In this document: piece by piece, positions 22,159 to 38,000 of the stretch
Layout: every line of letters begins with the position of its first letter
Position numbering within the stretch: the stretch's first letter is position 1
Assembly (NCBI RefSeq): GCF_019703515.2
Contig: NC_059362.1
Location: forward strand, 45,241,826 to 45,305,825
Length of the DNA: 64,000 bases
Source: Myxocyprinus asiaticus
Lineage: Eukaryota > Chordata > Actinopteri > Cypriniformes > Catostomidae
Reading direction: 5' to 3'
The notes under the pieces: generated by a model
What the model saw: only the letters and a program-made list of their open reading frames with translations
Database searches by the model: none
Told to the model about the DNA's origin: nothing
Position numbers and translations under genes: made by a program

Positions 22159-25100
22159 TTTTGCACTTTCATAAGCTTACTATCACACGATATCTATTTC
22201 TTTGTTTATTACAAGAGAAATCAGTACTGTCAACAATGTCACTTTTTCGAGATTTATAAATAGAAACAAAAATGTTGTCGACTTTTACGCAGCACAACGA
22301 AGAAATATGGAATTTTGGTCACAAACATGCTGCCATGGTCATACAGTGAAATCACATGAAACAGGTTAATAGTCAATTAAACTTTGCAGACAGTTTAACA
22401 TTTTAAGGTAGGGCCCGGTAATCACGGGCCCCCTTGGACTGAGGGCCCTAGTGCGGCTGCCCTGCTCGCACTGCCAGTAGTTACGCCACTGCAAGGGGAT
22501 GAAAATTATTGCAAGGAATGGATTGTGCGAAGTGTATCCTCCTTTTGTGTGCTCCACAAGAGAAAATCATACAAGTTTGGAATGACATATAATGGTCTGT
22601 AATTCCATAAATAATGACCCTTTTTTTAAATTAATGCTAGTTGCAGTTATTGCTGTCTTTGAAAACTCTGTTTACAATGCCACGATGATGGAAAACAAAG
22701 AGAGTAGATCATACACACATATGACCAATCAGCTGTACCCTAGATCAAAGTATTAAGACCTGTCAAGATCTGTTGTCTTACATGTTCAATCTTAAGTCAA
22801 ACCCTTGCAAGGACATGAAAAGCAACAACTTCCCCATGTGACTACTTGTCCACACCACCGCTTAGATCCAATTAACAGCCTTAGAAATAGATACATTCCA
22901 CTGAACAGGGCGAAAGATTAGTGCCCTCTGCCAAAGATATTCACCCTTCCTCTGCTCACTCAGAAGGTCCACCTCCGACTTGTGAAATGACCAATCACAG
23001 TTTAGAAATTGGAGTGGCACCTGGAGTGGCCAATCAAATTCTAGGGGGGGGCCAGAGCCACCCCATGCCTCCCATCTGGACACGCCCCTTCACAGCTGGC
23101 ATCTAAAGCGACATGGCATGTCTTTCTTTCTGCCGTACATATGAACGCATGTCAGGATAAGAGGTGATTGACAGTGCATTGGGGAGATTATGAAGGATTG
23201 TGTGTACATTTATGTTAAGTCCTGCATTGAGTTTAGCAGTGAAGACAGACTCATTTAGTCAAGGGAATTTAATCCTGGGGTACTGTACACCTGTCACAGT
23301 CAATGAGGTAAAGCAGCAGTCCTGTGGCAGAAGGCTTTAAGACTGAAGGGTTTTAAATGCATTGTGGGAAGCACTACACTTGGTGAAACCAAACGGGCAG
23401 GAATGTTTGCTTCATGAGATTATCTGTTGTGTTTAAATTAAGTCTTTGACTCTTAAATGCATACCTCGGGTCTTTAGGGACCTGGGACCTCAATTCACCC
23501 ATGGCGTGGTCTAAGGGGGTCTTAGAGGGGCATTGCCCCCTAGATTTTTTGGTCAGATGAAGATAGAACTTCTGCTTTATTACATAACAAATTAGTACTG
23601 TTTTCATACAAATGAGTGCTACTATATCATGTCGATTTTCTATGCAACAGCGGTGAATATTAGTATCCTATATGTATGTACAAATGCATATTACACATGC
23701 TGATTGTTCCTCAAGGTGGCGCTGATATGTCAGTGATTGACTTGATTTACATTTGACATTGCAATTTGACAAAGCAGTAACATTAAAGTAAACTATAGCA
23801 AGTCTAACACATGAACAGTGACAGTCAGTGGAGTAAAAACGTAATTTTAGAGCGAAAATGCAAATTGCACTCACCATTGTTTATGTGAACACAATTACTT
23901 CATGGTTTCCACGGGACGAGAACCCACATCTTTAAGTAGCGCCACAGGAAAAAGTAAACATATTGGAATCAATGCAAAAATGTTTGATGGGGTATGGCAC
24001 TTATCAGTAATTCATCAGAATGGGGTCGATTTTATGGTACTGGAACATTTAGTAGCAACATGTCGAGTGCAGTCGATCATGTGCAAACTGCACTTACATC
24101 TCAGTGCACCAAAACCATGTCTCTTGTTCTTCTCCAGGCCCTGATGGAAGCTCATGACTGTATTGCCGAGCAGGAGTTTGATGTTGATTCTAATGAAGCA
24201 GAGAGCCAGTATGGGAAGACCACGAAACTGGTGTGTTTGGAGAAAACTCGTGACATGCCTCTGGTACGAGCCTGAATCATTCACATTTAGTGACCCGAGG
24301 GGCAGTATTAAATGTCTTAAAGATTGTAAAGAAAGCTGAAATTCTTGAGAATTACTTAAAAAACATTAAGTAGTGTAGCAATTATTTTTATGAAGTTGTG
24401 AGGCAGTTTCATTTAAAAGAAAATTATTAATATGTGCAAACCTTTTTGAACATTTTAAATGTGTCATTGAACCACATCTGTGTAACTGTGTAAGGCATTA
24501 TAAAAAGAGAAGTTGAGTTCGGGAGTCTGGAATATAGACCTACTTGTAGCAAAATACATGTGCAAATAAATATGAAACAGCGCTCTTTACTCACTCACTC
24601 GCATTAAAAAAACAGATTATATACTCCTCAAAATGCATCAATAGCATGGAAAGAACAAAATGAAACAGTTATGCCAAATTAGGACAATAAATGCTTAAAC
24701 AGCATTCAATATATTATCAGTGTGAATAGACCTTCCGTCAGATTTTCGTCTCGCAATATCGTCACAGATTTGGTGTGAACAGGCCTTTAATCTCACAAAG
24801 CTTGTCAAAAACATGTCAAGGTCATAATTTCACCCTAAAATAAAAAGAACGAAATTAGAAATTATATTTGGCATAAAGAGTGCAATGAAATCTTCATGCA
24901 ATGAAATATACAGTATTTGTATTTTAGGACTAAGACTGAGAATGTATTGTGACATTAATGTTTAAATTTAAGTACATTGTCCCCCATATTCTCATTACTA
25001 TAATAAAAATAATAACAATAATAATAAAATAAAAAATTTGTATTTTTACATGTATTAGTATTTCTTGTACATACTTGTGTTGTCTGGGGTTGTAACAAAT

Positions 25101-28100
25101 CATTCAGGCCACTTTCAGGCAAACAGTTTTGACCGATTCAAAATAATCAATTTGATCAAAAGATTCGATTCACACGAATCATTTGCAAATCAGACCTCAC
25201 TATCACCTATTTTATCTGCTTTTCTCCCAATGTTGGAATGCCTGATTCCCACTATTTAGTAGGTCACCTCAATCCGGGTGGCGGAGGACAAGTCTCAGTT
25301 GTCAATCCGCGCATCTTATCATGTGGCTCGCTGTGCATGACACCGCGGAGACTCACAGCATGTGGAGACTCATGCTACTCTCCGCAATCCACGCACTACT
25401 TACCACACGCCCCATTGAGAGCGAGAACCACTAATCACGACCACGAGGAGGTTACCCCATGTGACTCTACCCTCCCTAGCAACCGGGCCAATTTGGTTGC
25501 TTAGGAGACCTGGCTGGAGTCGTTTAGCACACCCTGGATTCGAACTCGCAACTCCATGGGTGGTAGTCAGCGTCAATACTTGCTGAGCTACCCAGGCCCC
25601 CTCAAGCCACTTTTCGAATTGATATTACCATTCAAAAGAATTAAATTGATCAAAGGATGTGTTTCAGACGATTCATTTGCGAATCGGACGTTACTATCAC
25701 TATCACTGCATGCCGTTTACATTTGCAGCTGTGTTATTTTTTGCTGTTTTTAGTCGAAGTAAAAGTAAATTATTCTTATTATTAAAAAAACACATTTAAA
25801 TTGATAAGTATTTTTATATCATGTTGACGTACTTTTAATTCATGCTGATTTTAATTAAAATAATTGTAATATTTACTGTACTGTTATATGTTAAAAATGA
25901 ATGACAATTAAAAAACATACTCAAAAGTAGAATGTTCGGTCACTTTATGAGTTATAATGTCACTGCATGTTCTTTATGCAAAATATAATGTCTTTTTTTA
26001 TTCTTTTGATTTTGTGAAATAGGACATGGATATGTTTATGTGAGATTCACCCATGTTGAGTTCCTTTACAGATTAAAGATGGTATTTATGTCATGCAGAA
26101 TGAGTGCAGATAATAAAATATGCCAGTTGTTTATGTGTGTGATCAGGGAGTGACTGTTCGAAATGAACATGACCGTGTGATCGTCAGTCGGGTGGTCAGT
26201 GGTGGAACGGCCGAGAAAAGCAGTCTGCTTAGTGAAGGAGATGAAATTCTCGAGATCAACGATGTTCCGGTTCGTGGAAAAAGTGTCAATGACGTTCACA
26301 ACATTCTGGTGAGATTCAACACTCGGACGAGTCCTAAACACATTCAAGCACATTCTCATACTATTAACCTATTAATTTTTTAATGATTGCTTGATTAAAT
26401 GTCTAAAATCTGTTTTCCTCTGTGTTCATTTTCTTTGCCGTCTCTAGTCCAGCATGCATGGGCCTCTCACGTTTCTACTCATCCCAAACTCTCAAAACAA
26501 AATATCCCCTCACACACAGACTGTGGTAAGTGGGTTTTATTTCATTTTTAAGTGTGTTTATATATGTTTTATCTTAACTTTGGCTATAAAAAAATTACAC
26601 AGTGATAATGATTTATATTATATACAGTTATATTTAAAATCCCTCTACTCATCGTAATGCAGTATAGGATATTCTTATCTATGAATTATACATGCAGAAC
26701 TTGCCTTAAAACTAGGCCAAAATAAGGTATTTTATGAGGCAGTATAACTTTACGGATTACTATTTTGAACGGCCAACAATGTTGTCTAGGTAGGCAGCTC
26801 ACTAGGGTTTGGAACAGTTTCGGTCACCTCTACATATCTTTCACCTCTCTGTATTTTCAGATGCATGTGAAGGCAAACTTTAACTACGACCCATCTGATG
26901 ACCGATATGTGCCGTGCAGAGAGCTAAGTCTGGCCTTCCAAAAGGGAGACGTCCTTCACGTAATTAGCCAAGACGACCCCGATTGGTGGCAGGCGTACAG
27001 GGACGGAGATGAAGACCAGAAGCCCCTCGCTGGTCTTATACCTGGTCAGTGTCTGAGAAGAATGTATCGAATGAATTCCGAAACACAATTAATTCTAGGG
27101 CTGGGTATTAATACAGATTTCTCGTTTCGATTCCGATTCGCAAGCTCCAATATCGATACTGATTTAGATTCGATTTGAAAACAATTCATCTGGGGATATT
27201 TCAGTTATAATGTCCATTTTGCTTACACTGGCGGCCAAAAGTTTGGAATAATGTACAGATTTTGCTCTTATGGAAAGAAATTGGTACTTTTATTCACCAA
27301 AGTGGCATTCAGCTTATCACAATGTATAGTCAGGACATTAATAATGTGAAAAATTACTATTACAATTTCACTTAAACTACTTCAAAGAATTCTCATCAAA
27401 AAATCCTCCATGTGCAGCAATGACAGCTTTGCAGATCCTTGGCATTCTAGCTGTCGGTTTGTCCAGATACTCAGGTGACATTTCACCCCACACTTCCTGT
27501 AGCACTTGCCATAGATGTGAATGTCTTGTCGGGCACTTCTCACGCACCTTACAGTCTAGCTGATCCCACAAAAGCTCAATGGGGTTAAGATCCATAACAC
27601 TCTTTTCCAATTATCTGTTGTCCAATGTCTGTGTTTCTTTGCTCACTCTAACCTTTTCTTTTTGGCCTGCACCCCTGAGTCTTCTCTTTACTGATATCTC
27701 TCAACTGTGTTTGATATAATGGCAAGTGATTTTCTAGTACCAAATTAGCAATTTAGCATGATTACTCAAGGATAAGGTGTTGGAGTGATGGCTGCTGTCT
27801 AGATTTGTTCAAATATTGATGGTGCTATTTTTTACATCAGTAATGTCCTGACTATACTTTGTGATCAGTTGAATGCCACTTTGCTGAATTAAAGCACCAA
27901 TTTCCTTCCGAAACAGCAAAATCTGTACATTATTCCAAACTTTTGGCCGCCAGTGTACATATTAAAAAATTATCCATCAGTTAATGCTGTTAATTATACA
28001 GGTACATATGTTCATAGGTTCTAATGTGGTACATTCTGAGAATATTAATTTTCACATTTTATTTTACCATTATTTTTCCATAATTTTGGCCACATTTGAG

Positions 28101-28142
28101 CATTTTCAAAAATGCACAAATTCCATAAATATGTCTTGAAAT

Positions 28143-28181
<39 letters not shown>

Positions 28182-28216
28182 GTATATATGTGTATATATA
28201 TAATATACAGTATATG

Positions 28217-28265
<49 letters not shown>

Positions 28266-31200
28266 TATATGGTTATATGTTTATTGTTTACATGCATAAT
28301 GTGTACTATCTACAGGTATTTACATTGATGTGTAGAAGATGTGCTAAAACAGTACTGTCTCTTTAAGAAAAGCAGCAGTTCAGTGAGCGTCTCAGAGAAG
28401 CACATTAACGGGAATGAAGTTGCACTGTTTCTTTAGGTCATCTGTGCTATGTGTGATTAGAATAAAAAATGTCTATTTTTAAGGATATTTAAAGAGACAT
28501 TATTCAATGACAAATGGACTGTATGGATCTCGTCTTTGGACACACATTACACAGAACGAGTCAAACCAATCTTTTACTCTCAACACGCAGTGAAAAGATC
28601 TTGCTGCTGAACTTCTTCACCACTATACTACTCAAACACTAGCGAGTGATATCTGAACAATTACCAGCTGGTGGCTAATCACAGACATTTTAGGGGAATT
28701 GCCACAAATTTAGTAGCACATGTGAGTAATTTACTTGGATTGTAGAGGGTTGCCGCGTAGAGAAAAAGATTGATCTTGGGATTTAAGAATCGATATCAAC
28801 ATTGTTCAAATGAAGATCTCGATGCATCGGAAAATTTCTATTTTTACCCATCCCTAATGAATTCCGTTTGTATTCCAAGTTATGTCTGTAAAATAAAGAG
28901 TACTCTTTTTTTTTCAGATGGATAGAAATTCAAATCTGCACACATTTTCCACTATTTTCCCCCACCCACTCAAGAATGACACCACAATAAAGTCTTCAAC
29001 AAATCTGAATATATTAACTGAAATTTGGAATATATTAATAACACAAAATGCAAAACATTAAACAATAAATTAACAATAAATAACTATACAAATTAACAAT
29101 AAAGTAAATTTATATGACTATAAATAACAATAAATAACTGTTTTAAATATGTAAATAAAACAAAATTAATAAATATATAAAATAAAAAAATGACCTTGCT
29201 TTGCAGGGCCCCCTAATGGCTCAGGGGCCCTAAACACCCGCTTAAACTGCTAGATTTGTAGGATCAAATTCTTTCAGATTTACCCACCCATAAACATCAT
29301 GCTGCATCAAAACAAAGTGTGGTTGAACTTTTACATGTCAGTCAGAGCGTCTCATTTATAACCGTCTGCTGTTTGTTCTCTCAAGGGAAGAGCTTTCAAC
29401 AGCAGAGAGAAGCCATGAAGAAAACAATTACAGACAGGAATCAAGAACAAAAAGGTGAGGTGTCTCAAATCATCTCACTTCTTATCAGGATCCCCTGGTA
29501 AAACACTCACATAGAGACACACGTCTGAGCTTGCATCTTCTTACAGTATTTTGATATTTCTGATCTTTGTGTGGAAAGCTCATTCCATTTTTATGTTCAC
29601 AATTTAATTCACATTTCTCTGTGCTATTAATAACAGAGTTAACTCTCTTCTTAGGGAAACTTTGGTGTGCAAGGAAAAATAAAAACCAACGAAAAAAACT
29701 CTTGTATAACCCGAATAAAAATATTGGTGAGTATGATCTTATTAGCATATCTTCCAAATTCTTATTACTATATTTTTTCCATTTTTAAAAATTCTCACTG
29801 CTGATTTATTGAATGCTGTATGTTCTCTGTTATATTTTAAAATGTATATTAAATATTTATATTATGCAAACATTTTATGAAATGTTTATATTTTTATGTA
29901 CAAAAATATCCCAATCTCCCAATTTGGAATGCTGAAGTCCTAATGTGCTCTAAGTCCTCTTGGTGGTGTAGTGACTTGCCTCAATCTGGGTGGTGGAGGA
30001 TGAATCTCAGTTGCCTCCACATCTGAGATTGTCAGCCTGTGCATCTTATCACATGGCTTGTTGAGCATGTTGCCATGGAGACATTGCATGTGTGGAGGCT
30101 TCATGCTATTCTCTGCAGCAACCATGCTCAACTCACCACATGCCCCACTGAGAACGAACCACATTATGGTGACCACAAGGAAGTTACCCCATGTGACTCT
30201 ACCCTCCCTAGCAACCAGGCCAATTTGGTTGCTTAGGAGACCTGGCTGGAGTCTCTCAGCACACCCTGGGATTTGAACTAGCAAGCTAGTGAACCCCAGG
30301 GGTGGTAGCCAGCTTTTTTACCACTGAGCTACCCAGGCCCCTTCTTTTTATAACGTTTTTAAATTTTAGTGTTTCAAATCAAGTCCCACAATACTTATTT
30401 CATTGAATATACCGTTTCACTCACAAATGGTACACTTTCAATATGATGAAAGGTTAAATGGGTTGAGATGGTATTTCATGTCGACTTCAATAGATATTTG
30501 GGTGCATGTTTAATTGCTCCATATCAAAACCATCTCCTGAGGGGGCCTGGGTAGCTCAGTGGTAAAATATGCTAGCTACCACCCCTGGAGTTCGCTAGCT
30601 CGCTAGTTCAAATCCCAGGGCGTGCTGAGTGACTCCAGCCAGGTCTCCTAAGCAACCACTCAACAAGCCACATGATAAGATGCACGGGTTGACTGTCTCA
30701 GATGCAGAGGCAACTGGGATTCATCCTCCACCACCCAGACTGAGGCAAATCACTATGCAACCATGAGGACTTAGAGTGCATCAGGAATTGGGCATTCCAA
30801 ATTGGGAGAAAAAGGGGAAAAATCCCAAAAAAAAAAAAAAAAAACATCTCCTGAATAGACTTCCAAACTACTTTTGCTCAAACAAAAAAATATATGTTGG
30901 ACATGTTTGTTATATTAGAGCATTACAGTGAAGATGTTCTGACCTATGAGGAGGTGGCGTTATACCACCAGCCATCCAACCACAAGCGTCCCATTGCCCT
31001 GATTGGTTCACCGAACAGTGGACATTATGAGCTGAAACAGAGACTGCTGTCATTAGAGCCCGCCCAATTCGCCAGCGCTGTTCCACGTAAGATTGCACTT
31101 TTCTAAAAAAAAAAAAAATATATATATATATATTTTTTTTTTTCTCCCCAATATGGAATGCCCAATTCCCAATGCGCCCTAAGTCCTTGTGGTGGCGTAG

Positions 31201-34200
31201 TGACTCAAAAAAAAAACACCTCAATCTGGGTGGTGGAGGACGAATCTCAGTTGCCTCCGCGTCTGAGACTGTAAATCCGCGCATCTTATCATGTGGCTTG
31301 TTGAGCGTGTTACCGCGGAGACCTAGTACGTGTGGAGGCTTCACGCTATTCTCTGCGGCATCCATGCACAACTCACCACGTGCCCCACCGAGAACAAGAA
31401 CGAGAACCACTTATCGTGACCACAAGGAGGTTACCCCATGTGACTCTACCCTCCCTAGCAACCGGACCAATTTGGTTGCTTAGGAGACCTGGCTGGAGTC
31501 ACTTAGCACACCCTGGATTCGAACTCACGACTCCAGGAGTGGTAGTCAGCATCAATACTCGCTGAGCTACCCAGGCCCCCTGGACTTTTCTATGTTGCCT
31601 TAAAATGCTGTCTACATAGGCAGCTCAATAGGTTTTGGAACAGAGCAAATAACTGCATATTTAAGAAAACTGGGTGACACATTCAACCATAAATGTATGC
31701 ATACAAACATACACGTTTTAATGGATAATCTATTATTATACCATTATAAGTATGTGTGGTATGTGATGCAATTTTAAACATATGTTACAGACACCACACG
31801 AAACCCACGCATGCACGAGGTGAACGGAAGGGAATATCACTTTGTGTCACGGCAGAACTTTGAATCTGATTTAAGTGCAGGGAAATTCATCGAGTCGGGC
31901 GAGTTTGACCAGAATCTTTACGGAACAAATACAGATTCAGTCCGGCAGGTCATCAACTCTGGAAAAATCTGTGTGCTGTGCCTGCACCCCAGGGTAAGAC
32001 TGAAGAATATTTTTAATATATTTTATTTTAACAAAACTATATATATTTTAACTGTAGAAACTACCACAACTTTTCCAGGCCTGGAAATCATATTTTTAAT
32101 GACTTTGAGAACCTGCATGGTGCATGTTCAAAAACCATGTTAGTACAATGGTGCATTTTGTTGATGTTTCACTTTAATATGATAAACAAACAACAACAAA
32201 CGAACATCATGTGCTTGCTGCAATACTGCAGCCCCAAAATGCTTATTTCAGGTTGTTTTCTTTAAAAATGAGACATTATTTACTTTTCTGTGAGCTTTAT
32301 TTGGCAAATATTGCACAGTTTGTTTTCTGAGATAACAGAACAAAATTAAAAAGGCCAAAAATTAAATAAAAATCACAATGCTGCAATAATTGAATGCTTT
32401 ATTATCAACGAATAACACATACAACACATAACTGAATCACAAATAAACAGGTCTCACATACAGTACATTACATTGCTCATACATAACTTATTGCAATGTA
32501 AAAAAAAATATATGGCAGTGGCTATTTGCACTCCTAATTAAATATTAACATACTGTATAGGGGCATCACTGTAGCGTGTTTATTTTGTTTATTTAGAGTC
32601 CCACAGACACCCTGCACCAACCCCTACCCCTACAAAAATTAACCATAGCTTTACTACAATATGTTATTTTGTAGTAAAATTAAATTAAACCACAAAATGA
32701 ATCATGTTTACTTTATTTACACCATTTTACTAAAGTAACACAATGGTTAACTGCATTAAAACTTTGACTAAAAAGCATGGTTACTACAATGTTACTATAG
32801 TAAAAGCATGGGTAATTTTACCCGCATCCATCTTTTCTCTCAACTCCCCACCATGTCCAAAAAAAAAATATTTTTTATTTATTATTATAAGTAGTATTAA
32901 AGGAAATATTAAGAGTGGAGACAGGATGGGAAAAAGTAGGGAATCGAACACGGGATTTCCGCTTAATAAAATTCACCCACATCGTTTGTACACACAACAC
33001 TATTGACACTTGAGGGAGCAGTTTGACTTTAATTTCTGTGTTTCCACCAGACTGTTGGAGTGCAAATAGTCCATGGCAGGTGCTATTTACACTCATAGAA
33101 TACATATGTAGATGCCTCATTCGGCTGGTTCGGATACATCAACTGCGGCGCCATCTTGGACCAGTCAACAAGGAGAGCTGTTTGAATGCAAGTGAATGGA
33201 GGAGATAACCTGGAAGCCTAATTCGCCATGGGTTCCCTCGAGATGGGTTTTTATAATGGGGTTTTTGAACTTATGAGTAAAATAAGGTCTGTTGTAAATA
33301 TTACTTGACGATACGTGAACGTTTTGTTCTACAACATAAATTACACACAGTCATATCTCAAACGTGAATTTTGAAGCCGGCGTGCATTTTTTTTTAAGAA
33401 TCTAATTCGGGGGCCTGGGTAGCTTAGTGAGTATTGACGCCGACTACCACCACTGGAGTCGCGAGTTTGAATCCAGGGCGTGCTGAGTGACTCCAGCCAG
33501 GTCTCCTAAGCAACCAAATTGGCCCGGTTGCTAGGGAGGGTAGAGTCACATGGGTTAACCTCCTCGTGGTCACTATAATGTGGTTCTTGCTCTCGGTGGG
33601 GTGCGTAGTGAGTTGTGCATGGATGCCGATGAGAACAGCGTGAAGCCTCCACACATGCTATGTACGGTAACGCACTCAACAAGCCACGTGATAAGATGCG
33701 CGGATTGACGGTCTCAGACGTGGAGGCAACTGAGATTCGTCCTCCGCCACCCGGATTAAAGCGAGCCACTACACCACTGGGAATTGGGTATTCCAAATTG
33801 GGGAGAAAAGGGGAGAAAAAAATAAAAAATAAAGTATATAATTCAATACGACTTCAAAATTCACGTTTGAGATATGACTGTGTGTAATTTATGTTGTAGA
33901 ACAAAACGTCCACGTATAGTCAAGTAATATTTACCACAGACCTTATTTTACTCATAAGTTCAAAAACCCCATTATAAAAACCCATCTCGAGGGAACCCAT
34001 GGCGAATTAGACTTCCGGGTTTTGGACTACAACCTGAACAGCTCTATTGGAACAGCTGCTAATAAGGTATCTATGTATGTATTTCTATGTTTACACCTAG
34101 TGCAAATAGTCATTTCAAAAAAGTATACATGTGAGGGTACGCAGGCACCACTGAGCATTTATTAATTTAAAAATGTTAAACTAAGAACATATTGCAACTG

Positions 34201-34380
34201 TTTTGGTTGCTTTTCTGTTTCTAAATTTTGACATTACATCTATACACATTTTTATCTCTTTCTCAAACACTGCAAAAAGAGGCTTGCTACTTGTAAATCT
34301 GTGAATATGAAATTTACAGAGAAACAAAATACAATTGATAATGAAACCCGAATAATTTCAGACATGATCCTTAATATACA

Positions 34381-34448
<68 letters not shown>

Positions 34449-35002
34449 AATGCAGTTATAACCACTAATATACACCGATCAGCCACAACATTAAAACCAC
34501 CTGCCTAATATTGTGTAGGTCCCCCTCGTGCTGCCAAAACAGCACCAACCTGTATCTCAGAATAGCATTCAGAGATTATATTCTTCTCATCACAGTTGTA
34601 CAGAGTGGTTATCTGAGTTATCGTAGACTTTGTCAGTTTGAACCATTCTGGCCATTCTCTGTTGACCTCTCTCATCAAGGCGTTTCCGTCCGCAGAACTG
34701 CCGCTCACTGGATGTTTTTTGTTTTTGGCACCATTCGGAGTAAATTCTAGAGACTGTTGTGTGTGAAAATCCCAGAAATACTCAAACCAGCCCATCTGGC
34801 ACCAACAATCATGCCACGCTCCAAATCACTGAGATCACATTTTTTCCCCATTCTGATGGTTGATGTGAACATTAACTGAAGCTCCTGACCCATATCTGCA
34901 TGATTTTATGCACTGCACTGCTGCCACACGATTGGCTGATTAGATAATCACATAGATGATTGTTGGTGCCAGACAGGCTTGGTTTGAGTATTTCTGTAAC
35001 TG

Positions 35003-35051
<49 letters not shown>

Positions 35052-38000
35052 TTATGATATCACTTATATCAGTGGTTATAACGTAAACTCAGCAATGGAT
35101 GATAAACAACCTCATGTTATCGTCGTCGCACTCATGATAATCTAGGCCTTTCGTTGACATGTCACTCAAAGTGCTGCTCCAATCAGACACCGAGATGAGC
35201 CATACGTAATGCTGCGAGGCGGGGCATCGGCGAAAAACTCACCGGCGCTTCACTCCGCACACGTTCTAGAGGACTCAGCATGTCCGGCTGCATCTGAACC
35301 CGGTTCGTGGGGGCGTGGATGTAGATTTCCCCTCACACGGAGCGACCTTTCCGTCTGAAAATGGCATCGCCGGAGGATGGCGGAGCAAAAAAGGAACTGT
35401 TTTATGAAATCGAGTGTGTAATAGATGACTGCGATGGTGATGGAGAACTTGGATACAAGCCTCTATCAGACAGCGACGAGCTCGAAGCTGAGGAAGAGGG
35501 GCCGCGGGAGGAAGAGTGAGTAAACAGATCCTATTTAACCTAAAAGTGGATTGTTGTGTTTGGTACTTAGATTTGCATCTTGAAAATAACAGTGTTTGCA
35601 ATGAAGCAAAAGAAGAGTGTTAAAGTGTTAGGCTTTTCTTCACATCAGAGCTGCTGATGTTGTCATGACAATCATATTCCTTCTGTCTGTCGTGAATGAG
35701 AATCAACACATAATACGACACCATTTATGCATGAAGACCAATCTCAATTCACTATGCAAATAAACCCAGTAAGCAATGCATATATTGCAATGACCTCATC
35801 GCTGATTGATTTTGAATGCTGAACATTCTAACAATGCAGTTGTATGATATGGTGCTGTAACCGATTTCAGTTCTCTCCAAACCCCGCCCTGTCAGGAGCC
35901 TGTCAGCCAATCCGATGTCAGCAAACCCAGGGATCGTTTCTGATTGGCTTAAAATGGGCGGGCCGCTGCCCATTTGCTTTTATGGACCATTTTCACACGT
36001 CCGCGAAGCGGAAGTCGTCATAGTTGGGTAAACGTAACTATGGCCGCTGTCATGGTGTAAATGTTTTCACAGTCCTTAAAAGTTTTGCCTGCGTTTACGT
36101 TTGGAGACATCAACGGTTAAATCTAAACTCAACAAAGGTTACAAGTTGTTTTTCGAGGGTAATCTGCATGACTTCGAAGGTAAGTCAATAAAAATAAACT
36201 ATTATTGAGAGGTTGTGCGTTAAACATATTTTACACATATTTATGTATTAAAGGAACGATCTACAAATCTGTCGCCATAAATTGCAAAACATGCAAAAAA
36301 GAGGGCACAGTTAACAAATGTGTGACACCTGGTCACTTAATTGCATCTCCTGTGACCACTTGTGATCAGATTTTGAAGGGAGGGTCTCTGTTTCATGATA
36401 ACATGCATCAATGATTATTCTGATTATTGCATTAATCAGAGTATAAGGAATAATTAGATTAAGATGTTTGCATGATTTGGGCCAACCACTTCAATCCCGT
36501 TTACATGCTACTTGTCATTACTCTGATTATTTGCTGAGAAATGTGATGTTTTAATGTTTTTATTTATTTATTTATTTTATTTTTTTATTTTTTATAAATG
36601 AATATTTATTACAAAAAACAACTTGTTGCAAATATGTCTCTTTAAATACAGCTTGGCATAAGGAAAATTAGTCAGTCAGTTTGTGAGTTTTTTTTTGAAC
36701 GATTTATTAAAAGAACCACTTCATAAGAGTCATTTTCGACTACACTGGTTGCGCCATCTGTTTTGATTCACTAAATAGAATCGGTTCATAAGAGTCATTT
36801 TCGACTACACTGGTTGCGCTGTCTGTTTTGATTCACTAAAAAGAACCGGTTCATAAGAGTCATTTTCGTCTACACTGGTTGCGCTGTCTGTTTTGATTCA
36901 CTAAAAAGAACCGGTTCATAAGAGTCATTTTCAACTACACTGGTTGCGCTGTCTGTTTTGATTCACTAAAAAGAACCGGTTCATAAGAGTCATTTTCGAC
37001 TACACTGGTTGCGCCTTCTGTTTTGATTCACTAAAAAGAACCGGTTCATAAGAGTCATTTTCGACTACACTGGTTGCGCCGTCTGTTTTGATTCACTAAA
37101 AAGAACCGGTTCATGAGTCATTTTTGACTACACTGGTTATGCCATCTGTTTTGATTCACTAAAAAGAACCACTTCATAAGAGTCATTTTCGACTACACTG
37201 GTTGCACTGTCTGTTTTGATACACTGAAAAGAATCGGTTCATAAGAGTAATTTGTGTGTGAATCGGAATACACGCGATGGATGTTGTGTTTCGCCCGCGA
37301 GCACAAACTCATTTTAAAGACGTGTTTCCTTCTCATTATTTTGCGGCATATGGTTTTTTTTTATCTCCCAAACATTCAGTTCAGACTGCAAATGGACATT
37401 CACAACTCGAAAATATATTTTTATTTTTCCGTGGGGCTGTATATGGGGGAGCACCACTGCTGGAAAACGGTTCATGGAACAGCTGTTTTACATGAAGCCG
37501 AATAGTTAGTGCAGCTTCTTCTTTTTTGCAATGTTTTCGAACATGTGCTTGAGTGGAACATGATCTGTCTGCAGCACTGGCATAGACCCATTTTGGTTAG
37601 TGGAAGGAACGCGATTAAAGCGTTTACATGCCAGTATAAAGTGATTAAAATAGGAGTACTCCACATATCTTACTTTGATTATCATTACTCTGATTATTAG
37701 CATGTTCGCAATATCATAATCGCAATATTCTGTTTACATGAGCTACAGTTTAATTGCAATATTGCCTTATGAGGGTGCATGTAAACGTGGCCACTATGTC
37801 AGTGTGTTACTGCATGATAATAAAGTGCAACAAAGTCAGAAAAGACAAAGCTAGAAAAAAAATGGCGCTGTGTCATTTTGAAAATACTGTCCACAGACGA
37901 AAGTGCTTTCTCGTTTAATAACGAAGTTATCTTCTTCGCATTTAATTGTCTGAACCCACCGAGCTTGTACAAAGTTCAACATCTTTTGGAAATTCACGTG

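Noticed and set aside
28112..28366. 84-residue frame rich in IYIY
   Set aside because: Translation of a TA dinucleotide repeat.
36713..37250. CRISPR array
   Set aside because: Units are contiguous 65-bp tandem copies with no unique spacers, in vertebrate nuclear DNA.
37254..37505. Two overlapping plus-strand frames after the 65-bp array
   Set aside because: Short, inside the THAP-type element, without recognisable domains; may be remnants but cannot be supported as a gene.
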